Shown piece by piece: positions 44,545-52,970 of a DNA stretch of 64,000 nt. Position numbers and translations under genes: made by a program. Numbering within the stretch: the first letter of the stretch is position 1; every line of letters starts with the position of its first letter. The stretch is taken from contig NZ_CP134196.1 in the NCBI RefSeq assembly GCF_031585635.1, positions 1,426,001 through 1,490,000 on the forward strand, given 5' to 3'. The notes below the pieces were generated by a model that was not told where the DNA came from, did no database searches, and worked only from the letters and a program-made list of their open reading frames with translations. Source of the DNA: Paraburkholderia sp. FT54 (GTDB lineage Bacteria > Pseudomonadota > Gammaproteobacteria > Burkholderiales > Burkholderiaceae).

Positions 44545-44570
44545 CCGATCCAACCTTTTGGGGTGTTTTT
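44527..44570 (+). terminator. Terminator-like hairpin at the IS left end
   Basis: CACCCCAAAAGTTGG (44527-44541), loop ACACCGAT, CCAACCTTTTGGGGTG (44550-44565), then five T. The stem has a single bulged G. It would stop transcription entering from tkt and hide the GGGGTG ribosome-binding-like bases next to the orfA start at 44572. Confidence 0.65.
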
Positions 44571-44571
44571 C

Positions 44572-45099
44572 ATGACGAAGTACAGTGAGCAGTTAAAGCT
44601 GAAGCTGGTGAAGCAGTACGTGGCCGGTTCGGCTGGTGTCGAGGTACTTGCAAAGCGGTATGGAGTGAGTCGCTCGGTTTTACAGCTGTGGATTTCGGCC
44701 TACGAGCAACATGGACGGGACGGACTGCGCAAGAAATTCAGTCACTATGACGCGCAGTTCAGGATGTCGGTACTCATGCACATGTGGCAGAAGGATTTGC
44801 CATACCGGCAGGTGGCTGCGGTGTTCGACATCCGCAGTCCGGGCTGCATAGCGCAATGGGAACGCCGGTATCATGAAGGCGGTATCGACGCACTGGCGCC
44901 TCGTCCACGATGGCGCCGCAAAACCATGACCCAGCCAGTTCCTGAAAAGCCGACCGAAGACAGTGCGCCAGATAAGCGCACGCGTGAGCAGTTGCTCAAG
45001 GAAAACGAGTACCTGCGCGCGGAGGTGGCCTATCTAAAAAAGCTCGATGCCCTGCTTCAGGCAAAGAAGCAGGGCGTGCAGAAGAAAAAGCGCAAATAG
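44572..45099 (+). CDS. IS150-group transposase OrfA (helix-turn-helix)
   Basis: A 175-residue DNA-binding protein: two helix-turn-helix repeats (LAKRYGVSRSVLQLWISAYE and YRQVAAVFDIRSPGCIAQWE) and a C-terminal coiled coil (KENEYLRAEVAYLKKLDALL). ATG at 44572 follows the hairpin; a GTG at 44563 is a possible alternative. A G-AAA-AAG run at 45084-45090 could allow a -1 frameshift into orfB, as in other IS3 elements. Confidence 0.88.
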   Translation: MTKYSEQLKLKLVKQYVAGSAGVEVLAKRYGVSRSVLQLWISAYEQHGRDGLRKKFSHYDAQFRMSVLMHMWQKDLPYRQVAAVFDIRSPGCIAQWERRYHEGGIDALAPRPRWRRKTMTQPVPEKPTEDSAPDKRTREQLLKENEYLRAEVAYLKKLDALLQAKKQGVQKKKRK

Positions 45100-45935
45100 T
45101 GCAGGAGCTCCGGCAGCACCACCCGATGCCCGCTTTGCTGAAGGCAGCGGGTCTGGCGCGCAGCACGTTCTATTACCAGTTGAGCGTGCCGGATGCCGGT
45201 GAGCGGCACAAGGACCTCAAAACCCGCATCAAGACTGTGTATGAACGCCACAAGGGCCGTTATGGCTACCGGCGCATCACGGCGGCGATCCGGCAGGCAG
45301 GCCCGAGCGTGAACCACAAGACGGTGCAACGTCTGATGGGAGAACTGAAACTGAAATCGCTGGTGCGCGCGAAGAAATACCGCTCATGGCGCGGCGAAGT
45401 CGGCCGTATTGCGCCGAACCTGTTAAACCGCGAGTTCAGCGCACAGCAGCCCAATCAGAAGTGGGTGACGGACGTGACGGAGTTCAACGTGCTGGGTCAG
45501 AAGCTGTATCTCTCGCCGATCATGGATCTGTATAACGGCGAGATCGTGGCTTATCAGATGAACACCCGACCGGTCTTCGATCTGGTCAGCAGCATGCTAA
45601 AAAAAGCGCTGGCAAAGCTTGGTCCCCAGGAGACCCCGCTGCTGCATTCAGACCAGGGCTGGCAGTACCAGATGCCTGCTTACCGGAGGCTGCTGGATCA
45701 ACACGGCCTGACGCAGAGCATGTCGCGCAAGGCAAACTGCTACGACAATGCGGCAATGGAAAGCTTCTTTGGCACGCTCAAGGCGGAGTTCTTCCGGCTG
45801 AGCAGGTTTGAAAGTATCGACGAGTTGAAGGCTGGCATCAGACAATACATTCACTACTACAACCACAAACGCATCAAGCTCAAACTGAACGGGCTGAGTC
45901 CTGTGATGTACAGAACCCAGCCCGCTCAAACCTGA
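45099..45935 (+). CDS. IS3-family transposase OrfB (DDE integrase)
   Basis: A 278-residue catalytic protein: HTH_21 region (TVYERHKGRYGYRRITAAI), then an rve-type integrase core with all three acidic residues, Asp in WVTDVTEFNV, Asp in LLHSDQGWQYQ and Glu in AAMESFFGTLK. Begins with GTG overlapping the orfA stop by one base, and its frame is the -1 frame of orfA, so the native enzyme may be an OrfAB fusion. Confidence 0.9.
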   Translation: MQELRQHHPMPALLKAAGLARSTFYYQLSVPDAGERHKDLKTRIKTVYERHKGRYGYRRITAAIRQAGPSVNHKTVQRLMGELKLKSLVRAKKYRSWRGEVGRIAPNLLNREFSAQQPNQKWVTDVTEFNVLGQKLYLSPIMDLYNGEIVAYQMNTRPVFDLVSSMLKKALAKLGPQETPLLHSDQGWQYQMPAYRRLLDQHGLTQSMSRKANCYDNAAMESFFGTLKAEFFRLSRFESIDELKAGIRQYIHYYNHKRIKLKLNGLSPVMYRTQPAQT

Positions 45936-45943
45936 ACTCAAAC

Positions 45944-45968
45944 TGTCCAACTTTGCGGGGTCAGTTCA
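45944..45968 (+). repeat. IS right inverted repeat (IRR)
   Basis: Reads TGTCCAACTTT to CAGTTCA on this strand, the reverse complement of the IRL with four mismatches. Confidence 0.9.
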
Positions 45969-45974
45969 CTTGAT

Positions 45975-45986
45975 GCCGCCGGTTTT
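45975..45986 (+). terminator. Right arm of the split tkt/zapE terminator
   Basis: GCCGCCGGTTTT, complementary to 44506-44517. The symmetric A and T arms suggest the original hairpin worked for both tkt and the convergent zapE. Confidence 0.6.
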
Positions 45987-46125
45987 GCGTTCGCTTGACC
46001 GTGCCGTTCGCGTCCTTATCGCGCGCTCAATTTGCCGGAATCGTCACCACCGGATTAGAGGGTGCGCAGGTTTTGCGATTGTTTTGCAAGATTTGCAGAA
46101 AAACGCACGTTGCCTGCGCGGCAGC

Positions 46126-47235
46126 TTATGCGGAGCCGTCCACTGCATCTGCCGGCGTGTCCGCCGCGAACTCGCCCGCTCCGTCAAGCGTGTTGCGATA
46201 AGCGCGCGACTGCATTTCAGCGAGCCGGCTCAGCGTGCGCGACAGATCGTGCGCGCCTTCCAGGCCGCTGAGCGCTGCCTCGACCGGTTCATCCGACGCG
46301 ATGAACAGCGCGCGCTTGCGGTCGTAGAAGATATCGACCAGCCAGATCAGCCGTTGCAACGTGTGGGATTGTGTCAGCCATTCAGTGCGCAGATTGTCGA
46401 GAATCAGACCATGCCATTGCCCGGCGAGATCGAGATAGTCGAGGTGCGAGCGGCTCGCCACGCACAGATTCTCGAAGTCCGCCCACAACAATGCCGCGCC
46501 CGCCGCGCATGCGGCAAGTGGACGGCCTGCCGCGCTCACCGTGACCGGATCCAGTGTTTCACTGCCTTCGTAGCGCACGAAAATCTGGCGCAATGCTTCA
46601 CGGTTGGCGGCATCGAGCGGCGCGAAGAAATGCGGCATCTGTGCTTCTTCACCGCCGAAACGGTAGTCGCGCGCACCGTCGAAATGAATCACGGTGAAAC
46701 AGCGTTTGATCTGCTCGATGGTCGGCAGAAAACGTTCGTGAAACTCCGGGTCGGACAGCAGGCCGTCCGGCGCGTAATTCGAGGTGAGCACGATGCGAGT
46801 GCCGAGACCGATCGCGGTCTCGAGAAACCGGCCCATCAGGAACGCGTCGGCGATATCGTGCACGTGGAATTCGTCGAAGCACAGCAACTCGGTGCCGTCG
46901 AGCCATTGCCGGGAGACCGAGCCGAGCCGGTCGTCGCCGCGCGGCTCGCTCACGAGCCGCCGGTTCATCTCACGCAGAAATTCATGGAAGTGCAGACGCC
47001 GTTTGCGGCAGTTCGCCAGCTCGAACATCGTATCGACCACCAGACTCTTGCCGCGCCCGGGCAGTCCATGGCAATACATGCCCTGATGCGCCGGAGTCGA
47101 GCCGGACCGCGCGCGCCGGCGATTGGCGCCAAGCAATGCGACGAGCGCGGCGATCGCTTCGCGCTGGCTCGCGTCGGGGACGATGCCGCGCGCGGCGAGG
47201 TTGCGTGTGACCTGAGCGCCGTCAAGCATGAGCAC
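46126..47235 (-). CDS. zapE: ZapE-type cell-division ATPase (AFG1 family)
   Basis: A 369-residue AAA+-like ATPase that interacts with the FtsZ ring in E. coli, where it is needed under stress. Walker A is GLPGRGKS (57-64), Walker B is LLCFDEFHV (Asp121-Glu122), and LTSNYAPDGL and the CFTVIHFDGARDYR stretch are AFG1 features. Length is normal. Many betaproteobacteria place zapE after lpdA/sucB; here it stands alone and converges on the IS. Confidence 0.9.
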   Translation of the reverse strand: MLMLDGAQVTRNLAARGIVPDASQREAIAALVALLGANRRRARSGSTPAHQGMYCHGLPGRGKSLVVDTMFELANCRKRRLHFHEFLREMNRRLVSEPRGDDRLGSVSRQWLDGTELLCFDEFHVHDIADAFLMGRFLETAIGLGTRIVLTSNYAPDGLLSDPEFHERFLPTIEQIKRCFTVIHFDGARDYRFGGEEAQMPHFFAPLDAANREALRQIFVRYEGSETLDPVTVSAAGRPLAACAAGAALLWADFENLCVASRSHLDYLDLAGQWHGLILDNLRTEWLTQSHTLQRLIWLVDIFYDRKRALFIASDEPVEAALSGLEGAHDLSRTLSRLAEMQSRAYRNTLDGAGEFAADTPADAVDGSA

Positions 47236-47360
47236 GCGTGCCGGTGTGCAGCGGATCCATGCCGCAATGAACGGTGGCGAATGTGGCAGCGGTGTCGGTG
47301 AGCATAAGAGGGAGGGCGGCTGGCGGAAATCGCGTCAGTTTAACAAGGCGCGCTCATCCC

Positions 47361-49691
47361 TCATACGGGCTGCCGGCTCAACACCCGTTGCAATTCGCGT
47401 GGATCGACCGGTTTCGTGAAGTGATGGTCGAAGCCAGCGGCCACGGCCGTCTGCTTGTCCTGCTGCTGGCCCCAGCCGGTGACGGCGATCAGCAGAATGC
47501 CGGCGTCCTGGTAATCCTGACGGATCCGCCGCGCCACTTCATAGCCGTTCAGACGCGGCAAGCCGATGTCGAGAATCACCGCCTGCGGAGCGAACGCGCC
47601 GATCAGTTCAAGACCGGCGATGCCGTCGCCGGCTGTGCGCACTTCGTGGCCTTCGAGTTCGAGCACCATCGCGAGGCTCTCGGCGGCGTCAGCATTGTCG
47701 TCGACGATCACGACGCGCAGGCCCGCCGCGTGCGGTGCCTCGGCCGGCGCACTGTCGGAGGGCAGCGCGGCGGCTTTGGTCACCGGCAGGCGGATCACGA
47801 ACTCGCTGCCTTTGCCGGGGCCGTCGCTGAAGGCCGCGACCGTGCCGCCGTGCAGTTCCGCGAGGCCGCGCACCAGCGCGAGGCCGATGCCGAGGCCGCC
47901 TTGCGAGCGGTCGAGAGCCGGCGCGAGTTGCGAGAACATCTCGAACACTCTGTCCAGATGTTCGCCTGGAATGCCGATGCCGGAATCGCGCACCACAATC
48001 ACCGCTTCGTCGCCTTCGCGTTCAGCCGTGAGTGAGATGCTGCCGCCAGGCGGCGTGTACTTGGCGGCGTTGTTCAGCAGATTCAGGATCATCTGCGACA
48101 GGCGCGTGGGGTCGGCGAACAGGTAAAGCGGTTCGCGCGGCAGCGTCACGCTCAGATGATGCGACGAGGCCTGCACGGTTGGCCGCGCCGCTTCCATGGC
48201 CGATTGCATCGCGCGCGCCAGTTCGAGCCGTTGCTTGCGCAGTTCGAGCTTGCCCTGGGTGATGCGCGAAACTTCCAGCAGATCGTCGACCAGATGCGTC
48301 ATGTGTTGCAGTTGCCGGTCGAACACGTCGCGCGACCAGCTCAACTGCGGATCGGCGAACTCCTTCAGACGCAGAATCTCGAGCACGTTGCGCATCGGCG
48401 CAAGCGGATTGCGCAGTTCGTGCGCGAGCGTGGCGAGAAATTCGTCTTTGCGGCGATCGGCTTTCGAGAGCTCGAGATTCAGCCGCGTGAGTTGCTGCTC
48501 GGCGCGCCGTCGCCCGGTAATGTCGCGATTGATGCTGACCGCGCCGTAAATATCGCCGCGCGAATTCGCGAGCGGCTTGACCACGGTTTCGCACACGCCG
48601 CGCGAACCGTCGCGCCGCACGAAGGGCAGCTCGCCGCGCCACGTGCCCTCGGCGGCCAGCGCCGCCAGTGCTTCCCGGCGAATGTTCAGCGCATCTTCGG
48701 GCGGCAGGAGTGTGGCGACCGGCTTGCCGAGAATCTCGCGCATGCGATAACCCAGCATGCGTTCGCCGCCGACGTTGAAGTCGGTGATATTGCCGCGCAG
48801 ATCGGTGATCACGATCGCGTCGCTCAGGTGCTCGAAGATCGCCGCCTGGCGCAGCAGGACCGTTTGCGCTTCCTTGCGCTCGGTGATGTCGATGCCCAGG
48901 CCGTAGATCATCAGCGGCGCGCCGTGGCGATCGTAAGTGGCGCGCCCGCGGCCTTCCATCCAGCACCAGTCGCCGCTTGCATGCAGAAAGCGGAACTCGG
49001 CGACGTAGTCGTCGCCGGTTTCCACCGCATGGTCCACTGCTTCGTTCAGCGCGATCAGATCGGCCGGATGAATCAGTTCGAAAAAACCGCCGGACGTGTT
49101 GGCAAAGCGGCCTTCGGCATAGCCCGCGAGCGCTTCCAGCTCGCGGCTCCACCAGACCTTGCCCGACGTCGGCTCGTGCGACCATGCGCCCATACGCGCG
49201 CCGCGCATGGCGAGACTCAGCACGTCGCGGCTTTCCTGCAACTCCCGCTGCGCGAGTTGATGCGCGGCCACGGACGCCTCGGCATTGCGCCGCGCGAGCA
49301 ACAGCTCCTGCTCGTACTTATGGCGATCCGCGACGATCAGCACCGCGACTTCGAGGCAGGTCATGTCGCCATGACGGCGGCGCACCGCGTTGAGCAGCAT
49401 CGGCACCATGTGGCCGTCTCGATGCATCATGTTCAGCTTGACTTCGGCCACTGAACCCTGCATTTGCAGCAGCGGCGCCCAATGCGTCTGATAGAACACC
49501 TTGCCGCCGGCGCTCAGCAGATCCTGGATTTGCTTCGCCCCGGCGAGCTCCGCGGTCTCATAGCCGAGCCAGCCGCAGAAGGTCGCGTTCACGCGCAGGA
49601 TGCGGCCGTCGGCATCGGTGACGAGCAGGCCGCAGGCGGCGTGCTCGAACAACGCGTCGGCTGAGGGCAACGGGCGCTCCGTGCTTTGCAT
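47361..49691 (-). CDS. PAS-rich hybrid sensor histidine kinase
   Basis: A 776-residue cytoplasmic kinase with no transmembrane helix. Three PAS domains (about 8-120, 160-272, 280-395) are followed by the dimerisation domain with His424 in LATLAHELRNPL, a HATPase domain (GSGIGIPGE-type loop in VRDSGIGIPGEHLDRVFEMF), and a C-terminal receiver domain whose Asp lies in VILDIGLPRLNGYE. The first PAS has FYQTHWAPLLQMQG. The upstream RsbQ-like hydrolase gene ends four bases before this start, so the two are probably co-transcribed and may form a signalling pair. No output regulator is adjacent. Confidence 0.9.
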   Translation of the reverse strand: MQSTERPLPSADALFEHAACGLLVTDADGRILRVNATFCGWLGYETAELAGAKQIQDLLSAGGKVFYQTHWAPLLQMQGSVAEVKLNMMHRDGHMVPMLLNAVRRRHGDMTCLEVAVLIVADRHKYEQELLLARRNAEASVAAHQLAQRELQESRDVLSLAMRGARMGAWSHEPTSGKVWWSRELEALAGYAEGRFANTSGGFFELIHPADLIALNEAVDHAVETGDDYVAEFRFLHASGDWCWMEGRGRATYDRHGAPLMIYGLGIDITERKEAQTVLLRQAAIFEHLSDAIVITDLRGNITDFNVGGERMLGYRMREILGKPVATLLPPEDALNIRREALAALAAEGTWRGELPFVRRDGSRGVCETVVKPLANSRGDIYGAVSINRDITGRRRAEQQLTRLNLELSKADRRKDEFLATLAHELRNPLAPMRNVLEILRLKEFADPQLSWSRDVFDRQLQHMTHLVDDLLEVSRITQGKLELRKQRLELARAMQSAMEAARPTVQASSHHLSVTLPREPLYLFADPTRLSQMILNLLNNAAKYTPPGGSISLTAEREGDEAVIVVRDSGIGIPGEHLDRVFEMFSQLAPALDRSQGGLGIGLALVRGLAELHGGTVAAFSDGPGKGSEFVIRLPVTKAAALPSDSAPAEAPHAAGLRVVIVDDNADAAESLAMVLELEGHEVRTAGDGIAGLELIGAFAPQAVILDIGLPRLNGYEVARRIRQDYQDAGILLIAVTGWGQQQDKQTAVAAGFDHHFTKPVDPRELQRVLSRQPV

Positions 49692-49695
49692 CGTG

Positions 49696-50499
49696 CTACA
49701 GGCTCATCGGCCCGAGAAACGCGTTCATCGCGGCCGCGCTTGCACTCGGCGAGCTCAGGTGCGGACAATGGCCGACGTTTTCGATGAGGTGCAGCGTGCT
49801 GCCGGGAATCATGCGCTGCAGGTATTCGCCGACCGCGCGCGGCGCGATGATGTCGTCGCTGCATTGCAGAATCAGCGTGGGCGTGGTGGAGCGCTGCAAG
49901 ATCGCGCGATGGTCCGAGAGAAACGTGACGCGCGCGAATTGCCGCGCGATCTCGGGGTCGGTGCGGCAGAAGCTGTTGGTCAGTTCGACACCGAGTTCCG
50001 GCTGTTCCGGCGCGCCCATGATGGCCGGCGCCATGGTGCTCGACCAGCCGAGGTAATTGCTTTCGAGAGTGCGCAGCAGGTCTTCGATATCTTCGCGCGA
50101 GAAGCCGCCGACGTAATCGCCGTCGTTCACATAGCAGGGCGATGGGCCGACCATGACATGAGCGGAAAAGAGTTGCGGCGCCTTGAGACTCGCGATCAGG
50201 CCGATCATCGCGCTGACGGAGTGGCCGACGAACACCACCGGGCCCTCGGCGACCTCGCGGATGATCTCGATCAGGTCGCTGGCGTAGCCGTATAGCGAAT
50301 CGTATTTGTCGATGTCGTAGGCGCTCAGATCCGACGAACCACTGCCGACGTGATCGAACAGCACGGTGCGGTATTCGTCATGGAACGACGGCGTGAGGCA
50401 GCGCCACATGCTCTGATCGCAACCGAAGCCGTGCGCCAGCACCATGGTCCGTTTGCCACTGCCGGAAATCCGTATGTTGTTGCGTTGAGTGATGCTCAT
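49696..50499 (-). CDS. RsbQ-like alpha/beta hydrolase
   Basis: A 267-residue hydrolase of the RsbQ/KAI2/D14 lineage. Ser94 in VGHSVSAMIG, Asp215/216 in CSDDIIAP and His244 in GHCPHLS form the triad, nearly at the positions in B. subtilis RsbQ. The N-terminus (NNIRISGSGKRTMVLAHGFG, then DQSMWR) is characteristic. RsbQ activates the PAS-phosphatase RsbP in B. subtilis energy stress. Here the partner encoded four bases downstream is a PAS hybrid kinase, so ligand or product sensing by PAS is suggested. Confidence 0.88.
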   Translation of the reverse strand: MSITQRNNIRISGSGKRTMVLAHGFGCDQSMWRCLTPSFHDEYRTVLFDHVGSGSSDLSAYDIDKYDSLYGYASDLIEIIREVAEGPVVFVGHSVSAMIGLIASLKAPQLFSAHVMVGPSPCYVNDGDYVGGFSREDIEDLLRTLESNYLGWSSTMAPAIMGAPEQPELGVELTNSFCRTDPEIARQFARVTFLSDHRAILQRSTTPTLILQCSDDIIAPRAVGEYLQRMIPGSTLHLIENVGHCPHLSSPSASAAAMNAFLGPMSL

Positions 50500-50636
50500 T
50501 GTCGGGTCCTGAAGCCTGCGGGGGTGAGCGCGGCGATTACGCCAGGCGTGCGCCTCGGCCGGTATTCAGGAGAATGGTACCCCAGTCTTGCCGTTCAGCC
50601 ATGTTGCCGTGTCACAAGGGGAATCGCGGCGAGCAC

Positions 50637-51539
50637 TCATTCGGTCTTGATCTCCGGCTGCGGCGCCTGCAGCGGCTCGTGTCCAAATCGTTCGTATTGC
50701 GAAATCACCTGGGCGCCGAGCAGCAGCAAGGTCGCCAGCCATTCCAGGCTGAACAGGATCACAATGGCCATGGTCAGCGACCCATACACCACGCTGACCT
50801 GGGAGAGCGTCGCGAAATACCAGACCAGCACGTGCCGCGTAATCTCCCACAGCACGGCGGCGACCACGCCGCCGAACAGCGCATGTTTGAGCGAAGGGCG
50901 TCCGACCGGCATGACCATATAGATCGAGGTCAGCACGAAGACCTCGCCCGCGAGGCCGAGCAGATACAGCACCACGCGCGAGAGGCCCTGCAACGAAACA
51001 TGCAGGCCGAACAGATCGATGCCTTCGGCGCCGATCGCCTCGAGCCCGCTCGACACGAAGGTGACGATCAACAGGCCCACGCCGAGAAAAAGAATGTAGC
51101 AATACGGTAGCATCGCGGAGAGCAGGAAGTGTCGCCGCCGCACCACCACGCGGTGGACGAAGATCAGCGACATCGCGTTCTCGAGCACGGTGAAGGCGAG
51201 GGAACTGAAAAAGATCATGGTGAGCAGCAACACCCAGCCGATGACCGCGCGATGCGCGAGAAAATTGGCGAGCTCGCGCACCAGCGCATTCGACTGGCCC
51301 GGCACGAGCCATTGCAACAGATGCGCGAGCGCCGCGAGCAGAACATGTTGCGGCACGAAGCGCGACAGGGCGATCACGATCAGGATCATGAGCGGCACGA
51401 TCGACAGCAACGCGTAATACGCGACCGCGCCCGCGAGCAGCAAGCCCTGGTTTGCACGGAATGCCTTCAAGGTCTGCAGAGCGAAGGTGCCGGGATGTTT
51501 CGCCACATACAACGCGTGGTCGTCGATGATGGAATGCAT
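50637..51539 (-). CDS. YihY/BrkB-family inner-membrane protein
   Basis: A 300-residue protein with six transmembrane helices and the family pattern: LLLAGAVAYYALLSIVPLMI near the start and PSLKHALFGGVVAAVLWEIT followed by SLTMAIVILFSLEW near the end. The family was once called RNase BN, wrongly; its function is unsettled. Its start (51539) lies in a compact region divergent from the exonuclease gene. Confidence 0.88.
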   Translation of the reverse strand: MHSIIDDHALYVAKHPGTFALQTLKAFRANQGLLLAGAVAYYALLSIVPLMILIVIALSRFVPQHVLLAALAHLLQWLVPGQSNALVRELANFLAHRAVIGWVLLLTMIFFSSLAFTVLENAMSLIFVHRVVVRRRHFLLSAMLPYCYILFLGVGLLIVTFVSSGLEAIGAEGIDLFGLHVSLQGLSRVVLYLLGLAGEVFVLTSIYMVMPVGRPSLKHALFGGVVAAVLWEITRHVLVWYFATLSQVSVVYGSLTMAIVILFSLEWLATLLLLGAQVISQYERFGHEPLQAPQPEIKTE

Positions 51540-51833
51540 GGGACCTCACAGCGCGCGTGGCCGGCCTGCGGGAATGCTGGCTTTGCCGACGTGCATGCCT
51601 TGTTGCTCCTGCATACTCAAGCAAGAATGCAGCCACGCTGGCAGTGCCGTTTTTCTCTGGCACGCCGATTCGCAACACTGTCGCAGGAATGCAGTTTGCT
51701 TGCCGGCTGTATCGCCGTTGTATAGACATGCTTCAGCGCGTATGAAAAGCGCGTTGTCATATGGCATCTATCATTCGCAAGCGCGGTGTGCCACATCCAC
51801 ACGCGCGCTTTCCCATCGGAACCCCCATTGACT

Positions 51834-52970
51834 ATGGCCTCTGACGAAGCAGTCCTCGCGGACCTGGTGGTGGCGCGGCCGGAGGGTTTGTATTGCCCGC
51901 CGGGCGACTTCTACATCGATCCATGGCGGCCGGTGGAACGTGCCGTGATTACCCACGCGCATTCCGATCACGCGCGCTTTGGGCATCGGCACTACCTCGC
52001 GTCGCATGCGGGGGCCAATGTGCTGCTGTCGCGTTTGCCTGGCATATCCCTGCAAACCCTGGCGTATGGCGAGCGGTTCGACCTCAACGGCACGACTGTG
52101 TCGTTGCATCCCGCGGGGCATGTGCTCGGCTCGGCGCAACTGCGGATCGAGTCCCACGGGCGTGTCTGGGTGGCCTCGGGAGACTACAAGCTCGACCCCG
52201 ACCCGACCTGCGATGCCTTCGAACCGGTGCGCTGCGATACCTTCATTACCGAGTCGACCTTCGGCCTGCCGATCTATCGTTGGGACGCGCCGCAAACCGT
52301 GTTCGACGGTGTCGATTCGTGGTGGCGTCATAACGCCGCCGAAGGACGCGCATCGGTGCTGTTCTGCTATTCGTTCGGCAAGGCGCAGCGCGTGCTGGCG
52401 AGCGTCGATGCCGGCATCGGGCCGATCTTCTGTCACGGCGCCGTGGAGCCGCTCAATCGCGCGTATCGGGACGCCGGCGTGCGTTTGCCTCCGGTGCGTC
52501 TCGTCAGCGAGATAGCGAGCAAGGACAAGGCGGCGTTCCGGCAGGCGTTGATCGTGGCGCCGCCGTCCGCCCAGGGCAGCGCATGGCTCAAGCGCTTCGG
52601 CGACTATAGCGATGCGTTCGCGTCGGGCTGGATGCGTCTGCGTGGCGCGCGCCGCAGGCGCGGCGTCGACCGTGGCTTCGTGCTGTCGGATCACGCCGAT
52701 TGGCCGAGCCTGCAAACGGCCATTCAGGCGACCGGCGCCGAACGCGTGATCGTGACGCATGGCTCGGTCGAACCGATGGTGCGCTGGTTGCGAGAGCAAG
52801 GTCTCGAGGCCGGCGCGTTTGAAACGCAATATGGCGACGATACGGTGGAAGCCGACGCTGCGGGTGGGGATGAAACAGCCACGACGGGCAGTGTGCCGCC
52901 CGAGTTCGAACAGGCGGGCCAGCACGATGCGTCGGCTGACGACCCGGCCAACCCGCCGAGCCGCGCATGA
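51834..52970 (+). CDS. Ligase-associated DNA exonuclease (metallo-beta-lactamase fold)
   Basis: A 378-residue nuclease of the TIGR04122 type, a beta-CASP-like relative of Artemis/SNM1. Metal-binding motif 1 is HAHSDH (41-46), the next His is in LHPAGHVLGSAQ, and SGDYKLDP and VLSDHADW supply more ligands. It degrades DNA ends, inferred from the family. Overlaps the ligase gene by four bases (ATGA), so both are co-translated. Start set at MASDEAV (51834). Confidence 0.88.
   Translation: MASDEAVLADLVVARPEGLYCPPGDFYIDPWRPVERAVITHAHSDHARFGHRHYLASHAGANVLLSRLPGISLQTLAYGERFDLNGTTVSLHPAGHVLGSAQLRIESHGRVWVASGDYKLDPDPTCDAFEPVRCDTFITESTFGLPIYRWDAPQTVFDGVDSWWRHNAAEGRASVLFCYSFGKAQRVLASVDAGIGPIFCHGAVEPLNRAYRDAGVRLPPVRLVSEIASKDKAAFRQALIVAPPSAQGSAWLKRFGDYSDAFASGWMRLRGARRRRGVDRGFVLSDHADWPSLQTAIQATGAERVIVTHGSVEPMVRWLREQGLEAGAFETQYGDDTVEADAAGGDETATTGSVPPEFEQAGQHDASADDPANPPSRA

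Larger units (their letters stand above)
44520..45968 (+). mobile_element. IS3-family element, IS150 group, complete (1,449 bp)
   Basis: Two transposase frames are framed by 25-bp terminal inverted repeats (44520-44544 and 45944-45968, 21 of 25 matching; both begin TGAACTG and end AAAGTTGGACA). The flanks carry the 3-bp duplication CTT (44517-44519 and 45969-45971). Both frames are intact, so the element may be active. It sits inside the terminator between tkt and zapE. No second copy is present in the window. Confidence 0.92.

Noticed and set aside
44563..44571. GTG at 44563 as start of the IS orfA
   Set aside because: Lies within the hairpin stem; the ATG at 44572 is a better start, although the upstream GTG cannot be excluded.
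51660..51760. Possible LexA boxes ahead of the exonuclease/ligase genes
   Set aside because: CTGT occurs twice but neither is followed by ACAG at the required 8-base spacing.
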